Source: Bifidobacterium moukalabense DSM 27321
GTDB taxonomy: Bacteria; Actinomycetota; Actinomycetes; Actinomycetales; Bifidobacteriaceae
Assembly (NCBI RefSeq): GCF_000522505.1
Contig: NZ_AZMV01000001.1
Coordinates: forward strand, 124,001 to 188,000
Length of the DNA stretch: 64,000 bases
Reading direction: 5' to 3'
Shown here piece after piece: positions 19,037 through 29,348 of this stretch. Below the pieces are notes generated by a model, which worked only from the letters and a program-made list of their open reading frames with translations, was not told the origin of the DNA and made no database searches. The translations under genes were made by a program, and so were the position numbers. Numbering within the stretch: the stretch's first letter is position 1; every line of letters begins with the position of its first letter.

Positions 19037-20253
19037 CCGCCGCACTTCCTACGCAGGGATTCGTGCATGATGACCATGAGTACGAGGAAAACGGCCAGAT
19101 ACCATGGGAACAGGGAGATGGTGACATGCTGCGCGATCAGGCCGAACACCGGTGGCATGCACATCGACCCGACATAGGCGCAGGCCATCTGCATGCCGAC
19201 GATGGCCTGTGACTTGTCTTCCCCGAAGTACGTCGGCGTGGAGTGAATGACGCATGGATAGATCGGCGCGCAGCCGAGCCCGACGACCATCAGGCCGACA
19301 ATGGTGCCGAGGTTCTGCGGCAACGGCAGAAGCATGACCACAATGCCGAGCAATACCAGGGCCTGCCCCATGCGGATCATGGTCGGATCGTCGAATTTCA
19401 TGGTGACGAAGCCGCTCAGCAGACGGCCGACGGTGATGCCAATGCAAAACAGACTGGCCCACATGGCCGCCGTGGTCTTGTCGATGCCCTTGCCAAGAGC
19501 CATGTAGCTGCTGGCCCACAGCATGGCGGTCTGTTCGAGCGCGCAATAGCAGAAGAACATGATGAGAATCTCACGAGCGCCGCGGATGGCGAGTACGCCT
19601 CGAACGCCGAGCGGCTTGCGGGACGGCTCCTGGGCAGGCCCTTCGGCGGCGGATCGCTCGGGAACGCCTGCCGAGGATTCCGTTTCCATGGTTTGCGGCT
19701 GAGAAACTCGTTTTTTCCACAGTGGCAGGCTGAAGATCAGTATGGCGGTCAGGATGATCTGCAGGATGGAGATGTAACGGTACCCCCATGCCCAGCCTTG
19801 GCCCGCGCTCAACGCATAGCCCATGATGTATGGGCCCGTCAGCGCACCGATGCCCCACATGGCGTGCAGCCAGCTCATATGATGGCTCTCGTAGTGGATG
19901 GCCACGTAGTTGTTCAGGGCCGCGTCCACGCCGCCGGCACCGAGGCCGTACGGAATGGCGAACAGGATCAGCACCCAGTAGCTTGGTGCGATGGAGAATC
20001 CGAACAGGGCGAATGCGGTCAACGCCACCGACACGGCGGTGACCTTGCCGGCACCGAAACGCAAGGTCATACGGTCCGACATCAATGCGGAGACGATGGT
20101 GCCGGCCGAAATGACCATGGAGATGCCGCCGGCCCATGACACGGGAGCACCCAGATCGGCGCTCATGGTGGGCCATGCGGCACCAAGTACGGCATCAGGA
20201 AGGCCAAGGCTGATGAAGGCCACGTAGATCACGGCAAGCAGGAGGTTGACCAA
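19024..20253 (-). CDS. major facilitator superfamily transporter
   Basis: This 409-residue permease has twelve predicted membrane segments with a cytoplasmic loop in the middle (about 187-220, rich in Glu, Pro and Lys). The first half carries SDRMTLRFGAGKV, the typical MFS motif A between helices 2 and 3. The substrate is not evident; the overall look is that of the sugar/drug-type MFS with FucP-like features. The start codon is TTG at 20253, supported by AAGGAG seven bases upstream. It appears to be a single-gene unit. Confidence 0.85.
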   Translation of the reverse strand: MVNLLLAVIYVAFISLGLPDAVLGAAWPTMSADLGAPVSWAGGISMVISAGTIVSALMSDRMTLRFGAGKVTAVSVALTAFALFGFSIAPSYWVLILFAIPYGLGAGGVDAALNNYVAIHYESHHMSWLHAMWGIGALTGPYIMGYALSAGQGWAWGYRYISILQIILTAILIFSLPLWKKRVSQPQTMETESSAGVPERSAAEGPAQEPSRKPLGVRGVLAIRGAREILIMFFCYCALEQTAMLWASSYMALGKGIDKTTAAMWASLFCIGITVGRLLSGFVTMKFDDPTMIRMGQALVLLGIVVMLLPLPQNLGTIVGLMVVGLGCAPIYPCVIHSTPTYFGEDKSQAIVGMQMACAYVGSMCMPPVFGLIAQHVTISLFPWYLAVFLVLMVIMHESLRRKCGGQGI

Positions 20254-20410
20254 TCCCGTCTCCTTTGGCGCATATGGTTACGATGTGTTTTCTCACCCAG
20301 TATTCTAGACACATCTATCTACCAATCGGTAACCAGCGGGTTTCATTATCGTTCGCGGAAATTTCAGTTTCCACCGGCGCACACGATGCGGTGGAGCCAG
20401 ACAATGACGA

Positions 20411-22624
20411 TCAGGTATCGATCTTGGAACGGTCGAAATCGTCGGCGTTCTCAACGATGAACGCCTTGCGTGGCGGCACGTCATCGCCCATAAGCAGACT
20501 GAAGATCTCGCTGGCCTGCTCGGCGTCCTCCATGCGGATACGGCGCAGCATGCGCGTACGCGGGTCCATGGTGGTGTCGGCAAGCTGGTCGGCATCCATC
20601 TCACCCAGGCCCTTGTAACGCTGAATGTCATCGTTGTAGCCGATGTGCCTACCGTCAAGTTCGGCAAGCTTGCCGGCCAGCTCGTCATCGGAATAGGTGT
20701 AGATGAATTCGCCCTTATGCGAACCGGTCAGGGCGATGCGGTGCAGTGGCGGCACCGCCGCGTACACGTGACCGTGCTCTATAAGCGGACGCATGTACCG
20801 ATAGAACAGCGTGAGCAGCAGAATACGGATGTGCGCGCCGTCGACATCGGCATCGGTCATCATGATGATTTTGTCGTAACGCGCCTGCTCGATATCGAAA
20901 CTGGCCCCGGAACCCGCGCCGACCACCTGGATGATGGCCGCGCATTCCTTGTTCGACAGCATCTGCGCCAACGAGGCCTTCTGCACGTTGAGGATCTTGC
21001 CTCGAATCGGCAGCAACGCCTGGAAACCGGAGTTTCGGGCGGCTTTGGCGGTGCCCAATGCGGAATCGCCCTCGACGATGAACAGTTCGGCCACATCATC
21101 GTTGCCCGGTTGGCAATCGGACAGTTTCGGCGGCATCGAAGCGGATTCGAGTGCGTTCTTACGGCGGGTGACCTCCTTGGTCTTACGTGCCTGAATGCGG
21201 GCGTGCATCTCACCGACGATCTTTTCGAGTACGCGGCCGGACTGCTCCTTGTAGCCACGTTTGGAGCCGGTGATCATCTCGCCGAACTGCCTGTCGGTCA
21301 TACGGGTGACGATCGGCTTGACCTGCGCAGTGCCCAGCACGTCCTTGGTCTGGCCCTGGAACTGGGGTTCGGCGATGCGCACGGTCACCACGGCCACAAG
21401 ACCGGCCATGATGTCGTCACGCTCGACCTTCATGTTGGAATCCTTGAGATTCACCTTGAGCTTGCGCGCGTTGTCTTCCACGGCCTTACGAATCTGCTTG
21501 GTGATGCCTTGCAGGAAGCCGTCCACATGCATGCCGCCGCCGGGGGTCTCGACCACGTTCACGAAGCTGCGCAGGGTGGTGTCGTATCCATTGGTCCAAC
21601 GCATGGCGATATCGACAGCGCAGTCGCGGGTGACCTTCTGCGCGTGCAGTTCGCCGCCCTCGCCCACGGCTTGGGTCTCCTCGACGTAGGTGTCTTCGCC
21701 GGTGATGCGCCAGATGTCGGAGACCGACTCGCCTTTGGAGAGGAAGTCGACGAAATCCTTCACGCCACCGTTATGGAGGAATTCCTCGACACGCGCATGG
21801 CTGTAGCGCGGTTGTGCCGGTTGCGCGTCGCCCGTGTTGCCGTCGGCCTGCGTGGTTTCGTCAGCCGGTGCATCGACTTCCACCATTGCATCGACGGATT
21901 CGTCGCCGGTTTCGGGAATGTTCTCGTCGATGACGGTGATCTTCAGTCCCGGCACCAGAAAGCTGGTCTGGCGTACACGGTCGATGAGCTGCTCGTAGCT
22001 GAATTCGGCGGTGTCGTTGAAGATTTCCGGATCGGCCCAGTAGCGGATACGGGTGCCAGTGGTCTTCGGGCTGACCTTGCCGATGATCTCCAGTTCGGTC
22101 GGACGGTTCTTACGGGTGCGCTTGAATGGTGCATCGGGAGACGGATGTTCCGGATCCGCGTCAGTGTACACACCGGGATGTCCCTGATGGAACGACATGT
22201 GGTGCGTTTTGCCGTCACGATCCACTTCGACGTCGAGTCGGGAGCTCAGGGCATTGACCACCGAGGAACCCACGCCATGCAAACCGCCGGAGGCGCCGTA
22301 GGAGGAATTACCGAACTTCGCGCCGGCGTGAAGCTTGGTGAGCACCACCTCCACACCGGTAAGCTTGGTCTTCGGCTCCACGTCGACGGGAATGCCTCGG
22401 CCGTTGTCGGCGACTTCGATGGAGCCATCGGAATGCAACGTCACGACGATATGGTCGCAGGCGCCGGCAAGGGCCTCATCGACGGAATTGTCGATGATCT
22501 CCCACAGACAGTGCATCAGACCCTGACTGTCGGTCGTGCCGATGTACATGCCCGGACGCTTGCGTACCGCGTCCAGACCTTCCAGCACGGTTAGGCTGCC
22601 TGCACCGTAATTTTCCTTGGCCAT
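20411..22624 (-). CDS. parE: DNA topoisomerase IV subunit B
   Basis: This ATPase subunit (about 737 residues) partners with ParC encoded at 9329-12022. It has the GHKL ATPase motifs EIIDNSVDEALAG, NGRGIPVD and GLHGVGSSVVNAL, and the transducer domain. The TOPRIM domain carries EGDSALG and DADVDGAHIR for metal-dependent cleavage. The C-terminus has QRYKGLGEM, conserved in GyrB/ParE. Compared with GyrB there is an acidic insertion near residues 220-260. The start is uncertain between 22624 and 22633; neither has a well-placed ribosome-binding site. It lies 97 bases downstream of sigA. Confidence 0.9.
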   Translation of the reverse strand: MAKENYGAGSLTVLEGLDAVRKRPGMYIGTTDSQGLMHCLWEIIDNSVDEALAGACDHIVVTLHSDGSIEVADNGRGIPVDVEPKTKLTGVEVVLTKLHAGAKFGNSSYGASGGLHGVGSSVVNALSSRLDVEVDRDGKTHHMSFHQGHPGVYTDADPEHPSPDAPFKRTRKNRPTELEIIGKVSPKTTGTRIRYWADPEIFNDTAEFSYEQLIDRVRQTSFLVPGLKITVIDENIPETGDESVDAMVEVDAPADETTQADGNTGDAQPAQPRYSHARVEEFLHNGGVKDFVDFLSKGESVSDIWRITGEDTYVEETQAVGEGGELHAQKVTRDCAVDIAMRWTNGYDTTLRSFVNVVETPGGGMHVDGFLQGITKQIRKAVEDNARKLKVNLKDSNMKVERDDIMAGLVAVVTVRIAEPQFQGQTKDVLGTAQVKPIVTRMTDRQFGEMITGSKRGYKEQSGRVLEKIVGEMHARIQARKTKEVTRRKNALESASMPPKLSDCQPGNDDVAELFIVEGDSALGTAKAARNSGFQALLPIRGKILNVQKASLAQMLSNKECAAIIQVVGAGSGASFDIEQARYDKIIMMTDADVDGAHIRILLLTLFYRYMRPLIEHGHVYAAVPPLHRIALTGSHKGEFIYTYSDDELAGKLAELDGRHIGYNDDIQRYKGLGEMDADQLADTTMDPRTRMLRRIRMEDAEQASEIFSLLMGDDVPPRKAFIVENADDFDRSKIDT

Positions 22625-22659
22625 GTTCCTCATTCCGCCGTTGTGTCGGCCACACGAGA

Positions 22660-22700
22660 GAAGTCGAGAAATTCGCCTTCGTGGCGGATCTCTCGACTTC
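22660..22700 (-). terminator. hairpin after the sigma factor gene
   Basis: Arms gaagtcgaga (22660-22669) and tctcgacttc (22691-22700) pair perfectly, and the inner part pairs partly, around a short loop. It follows the stop of the sigma factor gene on the minus strand and precedes parE. There is no long T-run, so termination may be partial. Confidence 0.45.
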
Positions 22701-22721
22701 GTTCATACGTTTTTCCGTTCG

Positions 22722-24089
22722 TCACTGATCCAGGAAGTCGCGCAGCGTCTGCGAACGGGACGGGTGGCGCAGCTTCGACATGGTCTTGGATTCGATCTGA
22801 CGAATACGTTCACGGGTCACGCCGTATACACGACCGATATCGTCCAGGGTCTTCGGCTGGCCGTCCTCCAAGCCGTAGCGCATCTTGATGACGCCGGCCT
22901 CACGCGGGGACAGGGTCTCAAGCACCTGCTTGAACTGTTCCTGTAGCAACGAGAAGGCGACCGCATCGGACGGCGCGATGGCATCGGTATCCTCGATCAG
23001 ATCGCCGAACTCGGAATCGCCGTCCTCGCCCAGCGGGGTATGCAGCGAAATCGGTTCACGACCGTACTTCTGGACTTCCTGCACCTTCTCGACAGGCATA
23101 TCGAGTTCACGCGCCAGTTCGTCCGGCGTAGGTTCACGGCCCAGATCCTGCAGCATCTGACGTTGCACGCGGGACAGCTTGTTGATGACCTCGACCATGT
23201 GCACAGGCACACGGATGGTACGGGCCTGATCGGCCATGGCTCGGGTGATGGCCTGACGAATCCACCACGTCGCGTAGGTGGAGAACTTGAAGCCCTTCTT
23301 CCAATCGAACTTCTCGACGGCGCGGATTAGACCCAGATTGCCTTCCTGAATCAAATCGAGGAACAGCATGCCGCGGCCGGTGTAACGCTTGGCGAGCGAC
23401 ACCACCAGTCGAAGGTTGGCCTCCAGCAGATGGTCCTTGGCCTTCTTGCCGTCGTTCGCCGCCCACTTGAGCTCGCGCCTGCGCTTGAAGTCCATCTGAC
23501 CTGCCTCGGTATCCAACAGGTGCTGGGCGTACAGGCCTGCCTCGATACGTTCGGACAGGTCGACTTCCTGTTCCGCGTTCAGCAGGCTTACGCGACCGAT
23601 CTGCTTCAGATAGTCCTTGACCGGATCGGCGGTGGCGCCGGCAGCCACCACACGACGCTTCGGGTTGCCGGACGGCGTCAGATTGTCGTCGTCATCATCA
23701 TCCCGTACGACAAAAGCGCCCTTTTCCTTGGGCTCCTCAGGCTTCTTGCGTTCCTCTTCGTCCTCATCCTCGTCGTCCTCCGGTTCGGATTCCCCATCCT
23801 CGTCGAGATCGGACTCATCGTCGTCCGCATCGACGTCGTCAAGGTCCTCGTCGAAATCGTCGAGATCGGACTCATCGACCTGATCATCCTCGTCGCCAAG
23901 GGTGTCCTCGTCCTCGATCGGCTCCTCCTGTTTCTTGGCGGGGGCCTTCTTCTTCGCGGTGGTCTTACGTGGGGTCTTCGTAGCCGTGGCCTTCTTGGCG
24001 GCGGTCTTCTTGGTGGAGGCCTTGCGCGAGGCGGCTTTCTTCGTGGAGGTGGTCTTATCGGTCAGATCAGCCTGTTCAGTGCTTGCCAT
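22722..24089 (-). CDS. sigA: primary RNA polymerase sigma factor, HrdB/SigA type
   Basis: This 455-residue housekeeping sigma-70 factor directs core RNA polymerase to most promoters. The N-terminus is unusual in composition, as in other actinobacterial primary factors: residues 15-55 are Lys/Ala/Thr-rich and histone-H1-like, and 55-120 are strongly acidic. Region 1.2 begins near 152 ([16 protein letters not shown]). Region 2 has [14 protein letters not shown] and [17 protein letters not shown], region 3 has [14 protein letters not shown], and region 4 ends with [23 protein letters not shown] 24089 is preferred because AAGGAAACG precedes it. Confidence 0.95.
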   Translation of the reverse strand: MASTEQADLTDKTTSTKKAASRKASTKKTAAKKATATKTPRKTTAKKKAPAKKQEEPIEDEDTLGDEDDQVDESDLDDFDEDLDDVDADDDESDLDEDGESEPEDDEDEDEEERKKPEEPKEKGAFVVRDDDDDDNLTPSGNPKRRVVAAGATADPVKDYLKQIGRVSLLNAEQEVDLSERIEAGLYAQHLLDTEAGQMDFKRRRELKWAANDGKKAKDHLLEANLRLVVSLAKRYTGRGMLFLDLIQEGNLGLIRAVEKFDWKKGFKFSTYATWWIRQAITRAMADQARTIRVPVHMVEVINKLSRVQRQMLQDLGREPTPDELARELDMPVEKVQEVQKYGREPISLHTPLGEDGDSEFGDLIEDTDAIAPSDAVAFSLLQEQFKQVLETLSPREAGVIKMRYGLEDGQPKTLDDIGRVYGVTRERIRQIESKTMSKLRHPSRSQTLRDFLDQ

Positions 24090-24253
24090 CGTTTCCTTAG
24101 TGGCCAAACTTATCCTCCTGCATGATCCTGCCGGAAGCACATACCATATGGGCCCACTTCTGGCAAGGGCAAATCGTCAACTATGTGAGTAAACCATCCT
24201 CCAAGGACGATTATTCCCCAATCGGCGAAGTCCTCACGCGCCAATCATCCGAC

Positions 24254-24979
24254 TTACGGTGTGTCGCCTGTGGTTTCGCCGATCCACGCCGGTCCGACAT
24301 GCCGGTGCACGGCCGAACAGACTATCGCTGCCAGCGAACATCCCTCGTCGATCGCGAGCGCGCGCATCGCACACAACATGGCGCGATCGTCGCCCAGCCA
24401 CCACAGAACGTAACCGATTACCGCCAGCGGCTGCACGTGATAGGACTCCGGCACCGCCTCGATGATGTCGAACAGCGTGCCGATGCCGCGGCTGCAACGC
24501 TTCATATCAGGATGGGCGGCGGCGTCATGGAACGATTCGCTGAGCAATTTCTCCAGACGTCGAGCATTGCGCGGCAGCATGGGTCGCGAGGCGAAATCAA
24601 GCAGGAACTCCCGCGGGCAGCGTTCCTCATCGAGGATGATTGAAATCAACAGGGCATCACGAATGGCCAGGGTCCGGTTCATGCCGACCGCAAACGCGGC
24701 CATATCCGTCCGGCCAAGACCTTCCCCACACCGCAACGCATCCATCCAGTGGTCGAGCGGATTCTGCAGATATGCGCGTATGGCGTCGCACATACCCCCT
24801 TCTCGGCAGCGCTCACGGAGCAGACGGCCGGTGTCGTCCAACTCCCGTTCGGAAAACGACATGAGGCGTTCGCCGACGCCCGCTTCCGACGATCGCGGCT
24901 CCTGTATTCGCGAGCGCAGGTCATATTCATAGCCACCTTTGCACTTCCCTCCATCATCGCCATTGCATATGCCACCCAT
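24254..24979 (-). CDS. DUF4192-like protein
   Basis: This protein has 241 residues when started at ATG 24979, which has AGGAGG eight bases upstream. The C-terminal part (VQPLAVIGYVLWWLGDDRAM, then MRALAIDEGCSLAAIV) resembles the end of actinobacterial DUF4192 proteins, whose role is unknown. The usual N-terminal DUF4192 half with its LLGF-type motif is not visible. The first 45 residues look unlike a folded domain. It may be a short or decayed family member. It lies upstream of sigA on the same strand and is divergent from idsA. The open frame runs much further upstream, antisense to idsA, which is not credible. Confidence 0.6.
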   Translation of the reverse strand: MGGICNGDDGGKCKGGYEYDLRSRIQEPRSSEAGVGERLMSFSERELDDTGRLLRERCREGGMCDAIRAYLQNPLDHWMDALRCGEGLGRTDMAAFAVGMNRTLAIRDALLISIILDEERCPREFLLDFASRPMLPRNARRLEKLLSESFHDAAAHPDMKRCSRGIGTLFDIIEAVPESYHVQPLAVIGYVLWWLGDDRAMLCAMRALAIDEGCSLAAIVCSAVHRHVGPAWIGETTGDTP

Positions 24980-25186
24980 GTCATGAACCTCCTCGGTCGT
25001 TCCGGATTCGGGCTTTGGCAGGCCCATGGAAGGCACTATGCCGCATTGCGTGGCTTCCATCCGTCCTTTCCCTCCCCTGTGGTCGGAGGATGGGCCCTTC
25101 GGCGTTTCGTAACGTGTTTTATGTGCGACAAACGTTGCGAATACTAAGATTCGCTCTTGTCGAAAGGCTGTGGATAACTGAGAGGT

Positions 25187-26266
25187 ATGAGTAGCTCCAC
25201 GGATTTGGAACAGATCGAGTCCCGCATTGTCGAATTGGTGAAGGATTTCGTCACACCGCATGCCGATGATGCGGTGGCGCCCTCCTGCAAAGGCGTCGCC
25301 GATGCGGTGGCCCGCCAGGCGGTCGTTTCCAGTGAGGGTGGCAAAAGGCTGCGCGCGCTGCTGACATTGGATTCCTTCCGCACGTTCGCCGACGATGCCG
25401 CCGTGGCGGCCGATTTTGATGCGGTGCTGGATTTGGCTTGTGCGGTCGAGGTGTTTCAGACCGGCGCCCTGGTGCATGATGACATCATCGATGATTCGGA
25501 TCTTCGTCGTGGCAAGCCTTCCGCGCACCGGGCATTGGCCTGCGGCACGCATAGCGACGCGATCGGACACGGCCTGGGCATCATGTTGGGTGATATGCTC
25601 GCGACGTCCAGCGTGGATATCGCCAACCGTGCGGCACGTCGCCTGTCCCATTGCGATGACGTGGTCGGCGCGTTCCTGACCATGCATCGCGAGGTGGAGA
25701 TCGGGCAGGTGCTGGATCTCGCCGTGGAGTTGAATCCGCTGAACGACCCCGAGGGGCTGGTCGACGCCTCCTTGAACGTGTTTCGTTGGAAGACCGCCAG
25801 CTACACCACCATCGCCCCATTGGAGTTCGGTATGCTCGCGGCGGGGTCGGATGCCGCAACCGCCCGCGACCATGCCATGGCGATCGGCCTGCCGTTGGGC
25901 CTGGCGTTCCAGCTTGCGGACGATCTGCTGGACGTGGTCGGCTCGAGCCACAACACCGGCAAGCCGGTCGGCGGCGACATTCGCGAAGGCAAACGCACCG
26001 TACTGCTGGCCGACGCCCTCAGCGGCGCCAATGCGACGGAACGCGCGGAGCTCATCGACATATGGGAGGCGCCATCGCGCTCCGAGGAGCAGGTGAGGCA
26101 GGCCATCACGCTGTTCGCATCGACAGGCGCCATCGAACGTTCCCATGATCGGATCCATGATTTGTGGAATGCCTCGAAGAGCGTCATCGACACATTGGAC
26201 GTGTCGGATGACCGCAAGGAACTGCTGGCCATGGCCTGCGCACGGTTCGTACCGATCGTCGCCTAG
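25187..26266 (+). CDS. idsA: polyprenyl diphosphate synthase (trans, IdsA-like)
   Basis: This 359-residue all-trans prenyltransferase condenses isopentenyl diphosphate with allylic diphosphates, probably giving geranylgeranyl or longer chains for quinone-like or cell-envelope lipids. The first Asp-rich motif is DDIIDD (near residues 99-104, in LVHDDIIDDSDLRRG) and the second is DDLLD (near 244-248, in LADDLLDVV). GGKRLRALL near 60 supplies the pyrophosphate-binding Lys and Arg. Product length cannot be read with confidence. AGAGG sits only one base before the ATG, so initiation may be unusual. It precedes the PASTA kinase gene by 119 bases. Confidence 0.9.
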   Translation: MSSSTDLEQIESRIVELVKDFVTPHADDAVAPSCKGVADAVARQAVVSSEGGKRLRALLTLDSFRTFADDAAVAADFDAVLDLACAVEVFQTGALVHDDIIDDSDLRRGKPSAHRALACGTHSDAIGHGLGIMLGDMLATSSVDIANRAARRLSHCDDVVGAFLTMHREVEIGQVLDLAVELNPLNDPEGLVDASLNVFRWKTASYTTIAPLEFGMLAAGSDAATARDHAMAIGLPLGLAFQLADDLLDVVGSSHNTGKPVGGDIREGKRTVLLADALSGANATERAELIDIWEAPSRSEEQVRQAITLFASTGAIERSHDRIHDLWNASKSVIDTLDVSDDRKELLAMACARFVPIVA

Positions 26267-26385
26267 CCGCGGCTGGCAACACTCCCCCCATGCTCTCGTT
26301 GCAGAATACGCGAAAACCTGCTTGTAGACTGAGGTGAGGATATCGCTTGTCGTGAGATTTTCAGAAGGAACCATACGGATCAACC

Positions 26386-28560
26386 ATGAGTGAAGCTTCA
26401 CACGCACCCGAAGGGCAGATCATCGAAGGCCGCTATCGGGTCGTCAGCAAAATCGCCGAAGGCGGCATGGCCACGGTGTATCAGGCCATGGACGAGCGTC
26501 TGGAGCGCACCGTCGCCATCAAGATCATGCACACCCAGTTGGCGCAGGGCCCCCATCGCGATCAGTTCGTACAGCGATTCCGCCGCGAGGCCAAGTCGGC
26601 GGCCGCCATTGCGAACCCCCATATCGTGCAGGTGTATGACACGGGTGAATTCAATGGTCTGGATTATCTCGTCATGGAGTACGTGCATGGCGTGAACCTG
26701 CGGTACGAGATGAACCAACAAGGCACGTTCAGCGTGCGTGAGACATTGCGTATCGTGGGCGAGACGCTCGATGGCCTTGCCGCGGCCCATCGTGCCGGCG
26801 TGGTGCATCGCGACATCAAACCGGAGAATATTCTGCTCAATGACCGTGGCCACGTACAGATCACCGATTTCGGCCTGGCGAAGGCCGCCTCGCAGGCAAC
26901 GCTGTCTTCGACCGGCATGCTGCTCGGCACAGCGGCCTATCTTGCACCGGAGATGATCGAGAACAACCAGGCCACCGCGCAAGGCGACCCGTATTCCGTC
27001 GGCATCATGGCCTGGGAGATGCTTACCGGCGAGGTACCATTCACCGCGGATAATCCGGTGACGCTTGTGTTCAAGCACGTGCACGAGGATGTACCGTCCG
27101 TGGCCACGAAATGCCCTGGCATCAACGCGGCTGTGGCCGCGTTCATAACGCATATCACCGCCCGCGCCGTCGACGCGCGACCCGCCGACGCCACCGTCGC
27201 CCTGCAGGAGTTGCAGCGGCTGCAGTCCGAACTTTCGATCGAGGATTGGCAGTACCGTCTGCCGTCCTCCACCGATGCGCCCAGTTCCGATGATGCCACT
27301 GCGCCCATGGTCTCGCCGATTCCCGGGCCGCCTGCGCCTCCGACGAAGACCACCGTCATGTCGGCGGATGCCACCACGCAACTGCCGCCGTCGCTGGCGT
27401 TCCTGCAGGATGGCGCTCCGCGGCAAGGAACCGGATCCGACGCCACGCAGGTGATCGGAACGGGCGCAAACAGCGGCGGTCCCACACAGGCATTCGTCGG
27501 GATGCCTGTGTCAGGTAACGATGGCGACCAAGGCGGAGCCGAAGCACGTCGCAACAGATCGCGCAAGCCTCTCATCGCAGCCACCGTCGCGGCGCTGCTG
27601 GTGATCGGCGGCATCGGCGGCGGTTGGGCATGGTGGTATTACCGCGGCCCCGGCAGCTACTGGACCATGCCGACTCCTGCGGGGACCCAATGCGCGACCG
27701 GGCAGACATGCCGCATCACCGATACCTCGTGGAGCGAATACGAGCGGCTGCTGAAAGTCGCCAACATCCCGTATTCGACCAGCAAGGCCTACAGCGACAC
27801 CATCGGCGAAGGCAACATCATCTCCACCGATCCGGCGAACGTACTCGATCATGTCAGCAAAAGAAACGGTCAGAAGGTGAAGGTCGTCATTTCCAAAGGA
27901 GTGCGGCAGGCGACCGTTCCCGCCGACATTCTCGATGCGACCAGCGCGGATGGCAAGGATCCGATCAATGCGCTGAAAAAGGCCGGTTTCGACGACATCG
28001 AACAGACCGCCGCCTCCGATGATGATTATTCGCTGGATGTGCCGCAGGGCGCATTGCTGAGCATCAGCGTTGACCCGGGCACGACGTTGCCGCATAACAC
28101 GAAGATCACCGTCACCCTGTCGCAGGGCCCGAAGCCGGTGACCATGCCGGATATCGTCGGCAAGACGCAGGATGAGGCGCAACAGGCGCTGGGTGAGCTC
28201 AAACTCACCGTGAACTGGACCGAGCAGTTCGATGACAAGATCCCGCAGGGGCAGGTGATTTCGGCCTCCGCCAAGTCCGGAGACGCCCTGCACTGGGGAG
28301 ACAAGGTGGATGTGGTCGTTTCGAAGGGCCCGGAAACGATGACCCTGCCGAACTATGTGGGCCAGAAGGCGTCCGAGGCGAAGAGCGCGTTGGAAAAGCT
28401 GGGCTTCAGCGTGAAGATCAGTTCACAGTTGACCTTGGATTCCGATCAGGACAAGAAAGTGGCCTCGCAGGATCCGGTCGGCGGCACCGAGGTCCGCCTG
28501 CGCCAGGAGGACGGCACTCCGACCACCGTCACCTTGAAAATGTACTCATCGCTGTTCTAG
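26386..28560 (+). CDS. pknB: PASTA-domain serine/threonine protein kinase
   Basis: This transmembrane kinase of 724 residues senses cell-wall precursors or muropeptides outside and phosphorylates division and envelope proteins inside. The kinase domain (about 14-280) has the Gly-rich loop GGMATVY, Lys in VAIKIMH, HRDIKPEN, DFGLAKA and an activation loop ending in APEM. A Pro/Thr-rich linker leads to one membrane segment (about 391-413, AATVAALLVIGGIGGG). About four extracellular PASTA repeats follow; VTMPDIVGKTQDEAQQAL and LPNYVGQKASEAKSAL are typical. The AAGGAA upstream is 16 bases from the ATG, so translation signals are weak. Confidence 0.92.
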   Translation: MSEASHAPEGQIIEGRYRVVSKIAEGGMATVYQAMDERLERTVAIKIMHTQLAQGPHRDQFVQRFRREAKSAAAIANPHIVQVYDTGEFNGLDYLVMEYVHGVNLRYEMNQQGTFSVRETLRIVGETLDGLAAAHRAGVVHRDIKPENILLNDRGHVQITDFGLAKAASQATLSSTGMLLGTAAYLAPEMIENNQATAQGDPYSVGIMAWEMLTGEVPFTADNPVTLVFKHVHEDVPSVATKCPGINAAVAAFITHITARAVDARPADATVALQELQRLQSELSIEDWQYRLPSSTDAPSSDDATAPMVSPIPGPPAPPTKTTVMSADATTQLPPSLAFLQDGAPRQGTGSDATQVIGTGANSGGPTQAFVGMPVSGNDGDQGGAEARRNRSRKPLIAATVAALLVIGGIGGGWAWWYYRGPGSYWTMPTPAGTQCATGQTCRITDTSWSEYERLLKVANIPYSTSKAYSDTIGEGNIISTDPANVLDHVSKRNGQKVKVVISKGVRQATVPADILDATSADGKDPINALKKAGFDDIEQTAASDDDYSLDVPQGALLSISVDPGTTLPHNTKITVTLSQGPKPVTMPDIVGKTQDEAQQALGELKLTVNWTEQFDDKIPQGQVISASAKSGDALHWGDKVDVVVSKGPETMTLPNYVGQKASEAKSALEKLGFSVKISSQLTLDSDQDKKVASQDPVGGTEVRLRQEDGTPTTVTLKMYSSLF

Positions 28561-28566
28561 AGTCGT

Positions 28567-28598
28567 CTTTCGGGTTCCCTCAAGCGGGAACCCGAAAG
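28567..28598. terminator. hairpin between convergent genes
   Basis: Arms ctttcgggttccc (28567-28579) and gggaacccgaaag (28586-28598) pair perfectly around a six-base loop, just after the kinase stop and four bases before the end of the convergent acyltransferase gene. No T-run follows on either side. Confidence 0.6.
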
Positions 28599-28601
28599 GA
28601 A

Positions 28602-29297
28602 TCAGTCCTCTTCCTTGGCCGTGGCTTTGAGCTGCTCCTTGACCTTCTGCGCATACTCGTCCACGTATTCCTGCCCGCTCATCCTCTGGATTTCCATGGT
28701 CACGCGGTCGGTCAGCGAACGCAGATCGTCATGGGTGATCTGGTCGGCAGGCTTCCTTTCCACCTCGATCGGCTTACCGTAAATCACCGTGGTCTTGCCT
28801 TTGCCTGGAATGACCTGACCGGGCACCTGCAACTCGCGTGAGCCGATGATGGCGGTCGGAACGATAGGGCAGCCGGTCTCGTATGCCAGGCGTGCGGCGC
28901 CGGTGTGCCCCTTGTACAGGCGACCGTCCGGGCTGCGCGTGCCTTCGATATGGATGCCGAACAGGTGGCCGTCCTCAAGAATCTCGCGTGCATGGTTCAA
29001 CGCGCCGAGCGACTTGGAACCGCCGGAACGGTCCACGGGGAACACGCCGACGGAAGTGAACCACCACTTCTTGAATCTGCCTTTGATGCCTTTGCCTTCG
29101 AAATACTCGGCCTTGCCCATGAAGTGAATCATGCGTGGACTGGTCAATGGCAGGAGCGCGTCATCGATGACGGCAAGATGGTTGGCTGCGATGATGGCGC
29201 CACCTTCGTGCGGAATATGCTCAAGCCCCTTGGCGGTCGGCCCCAGACGATGGATGGCGATCGGTCCCAGGCCTTTCACAAAAAACCAGTAGAGCAT
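28602..29297 (-). CDS. plsC: 1-acyl-sn-glycerol-3-phosphate acyltransferase
   Basis: This 231-residue enzyme of the PlsC family transfers an acyl group to lysophosphatidic acid to give phosphatidic acid in membrane lipid synthesis. The catalytic NHLAVID (an HxxxxD form) lies near residues 41-47, and the substrate-binding GTRSPDG motif near 120-126. It is followed by PIVPTAIIG. A hydrophobic N-terminus probably attaches it to the membrane. GGGAGGA precedes the ATG. It is convergent with pknB and divergent from the next gene. The exact acyl acceptor is inferred from the family. Confidence 0.9.
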   Translation of the reverse strand: MLYWFFVKGLGPIAIHRLGPTAKGLEHIPHEGGAIIAANHLAVIDDALLPLTSPRMIHFMGKAEYFEGKGIKGRFKKWWFTSVGVFPVDRSGGSKSLGALNHAREILEDGHLFGIHIEGTRSPDGRLYKGHTGAARLAYETGCPIVPTAIIGSRELQVPGQVIPGKGKTTVIYGKPIEVERKPADQITHDDLRSLTDRVTMEIQRMSGQEYVDEYAQKVKEQLKATAKEED

Positions 29298-29348
29298 TCT
29301 TCACGATCCTCCCAGCGGATTGGCCTCCGCTTGATTAAAGTTATAGGT

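Noticed and set aside
20645..22594. long open frame of 649 codons on the plus strand
   Set aside because: It is antisense to parE, with no motif and no ribosome-binding site.
24980..26407. upstream extension of the DUF4192-like frame to 717 codons
   Set aside because: The extension is antisense to idsA, whose two Asp-rich motifs prove the other strand.
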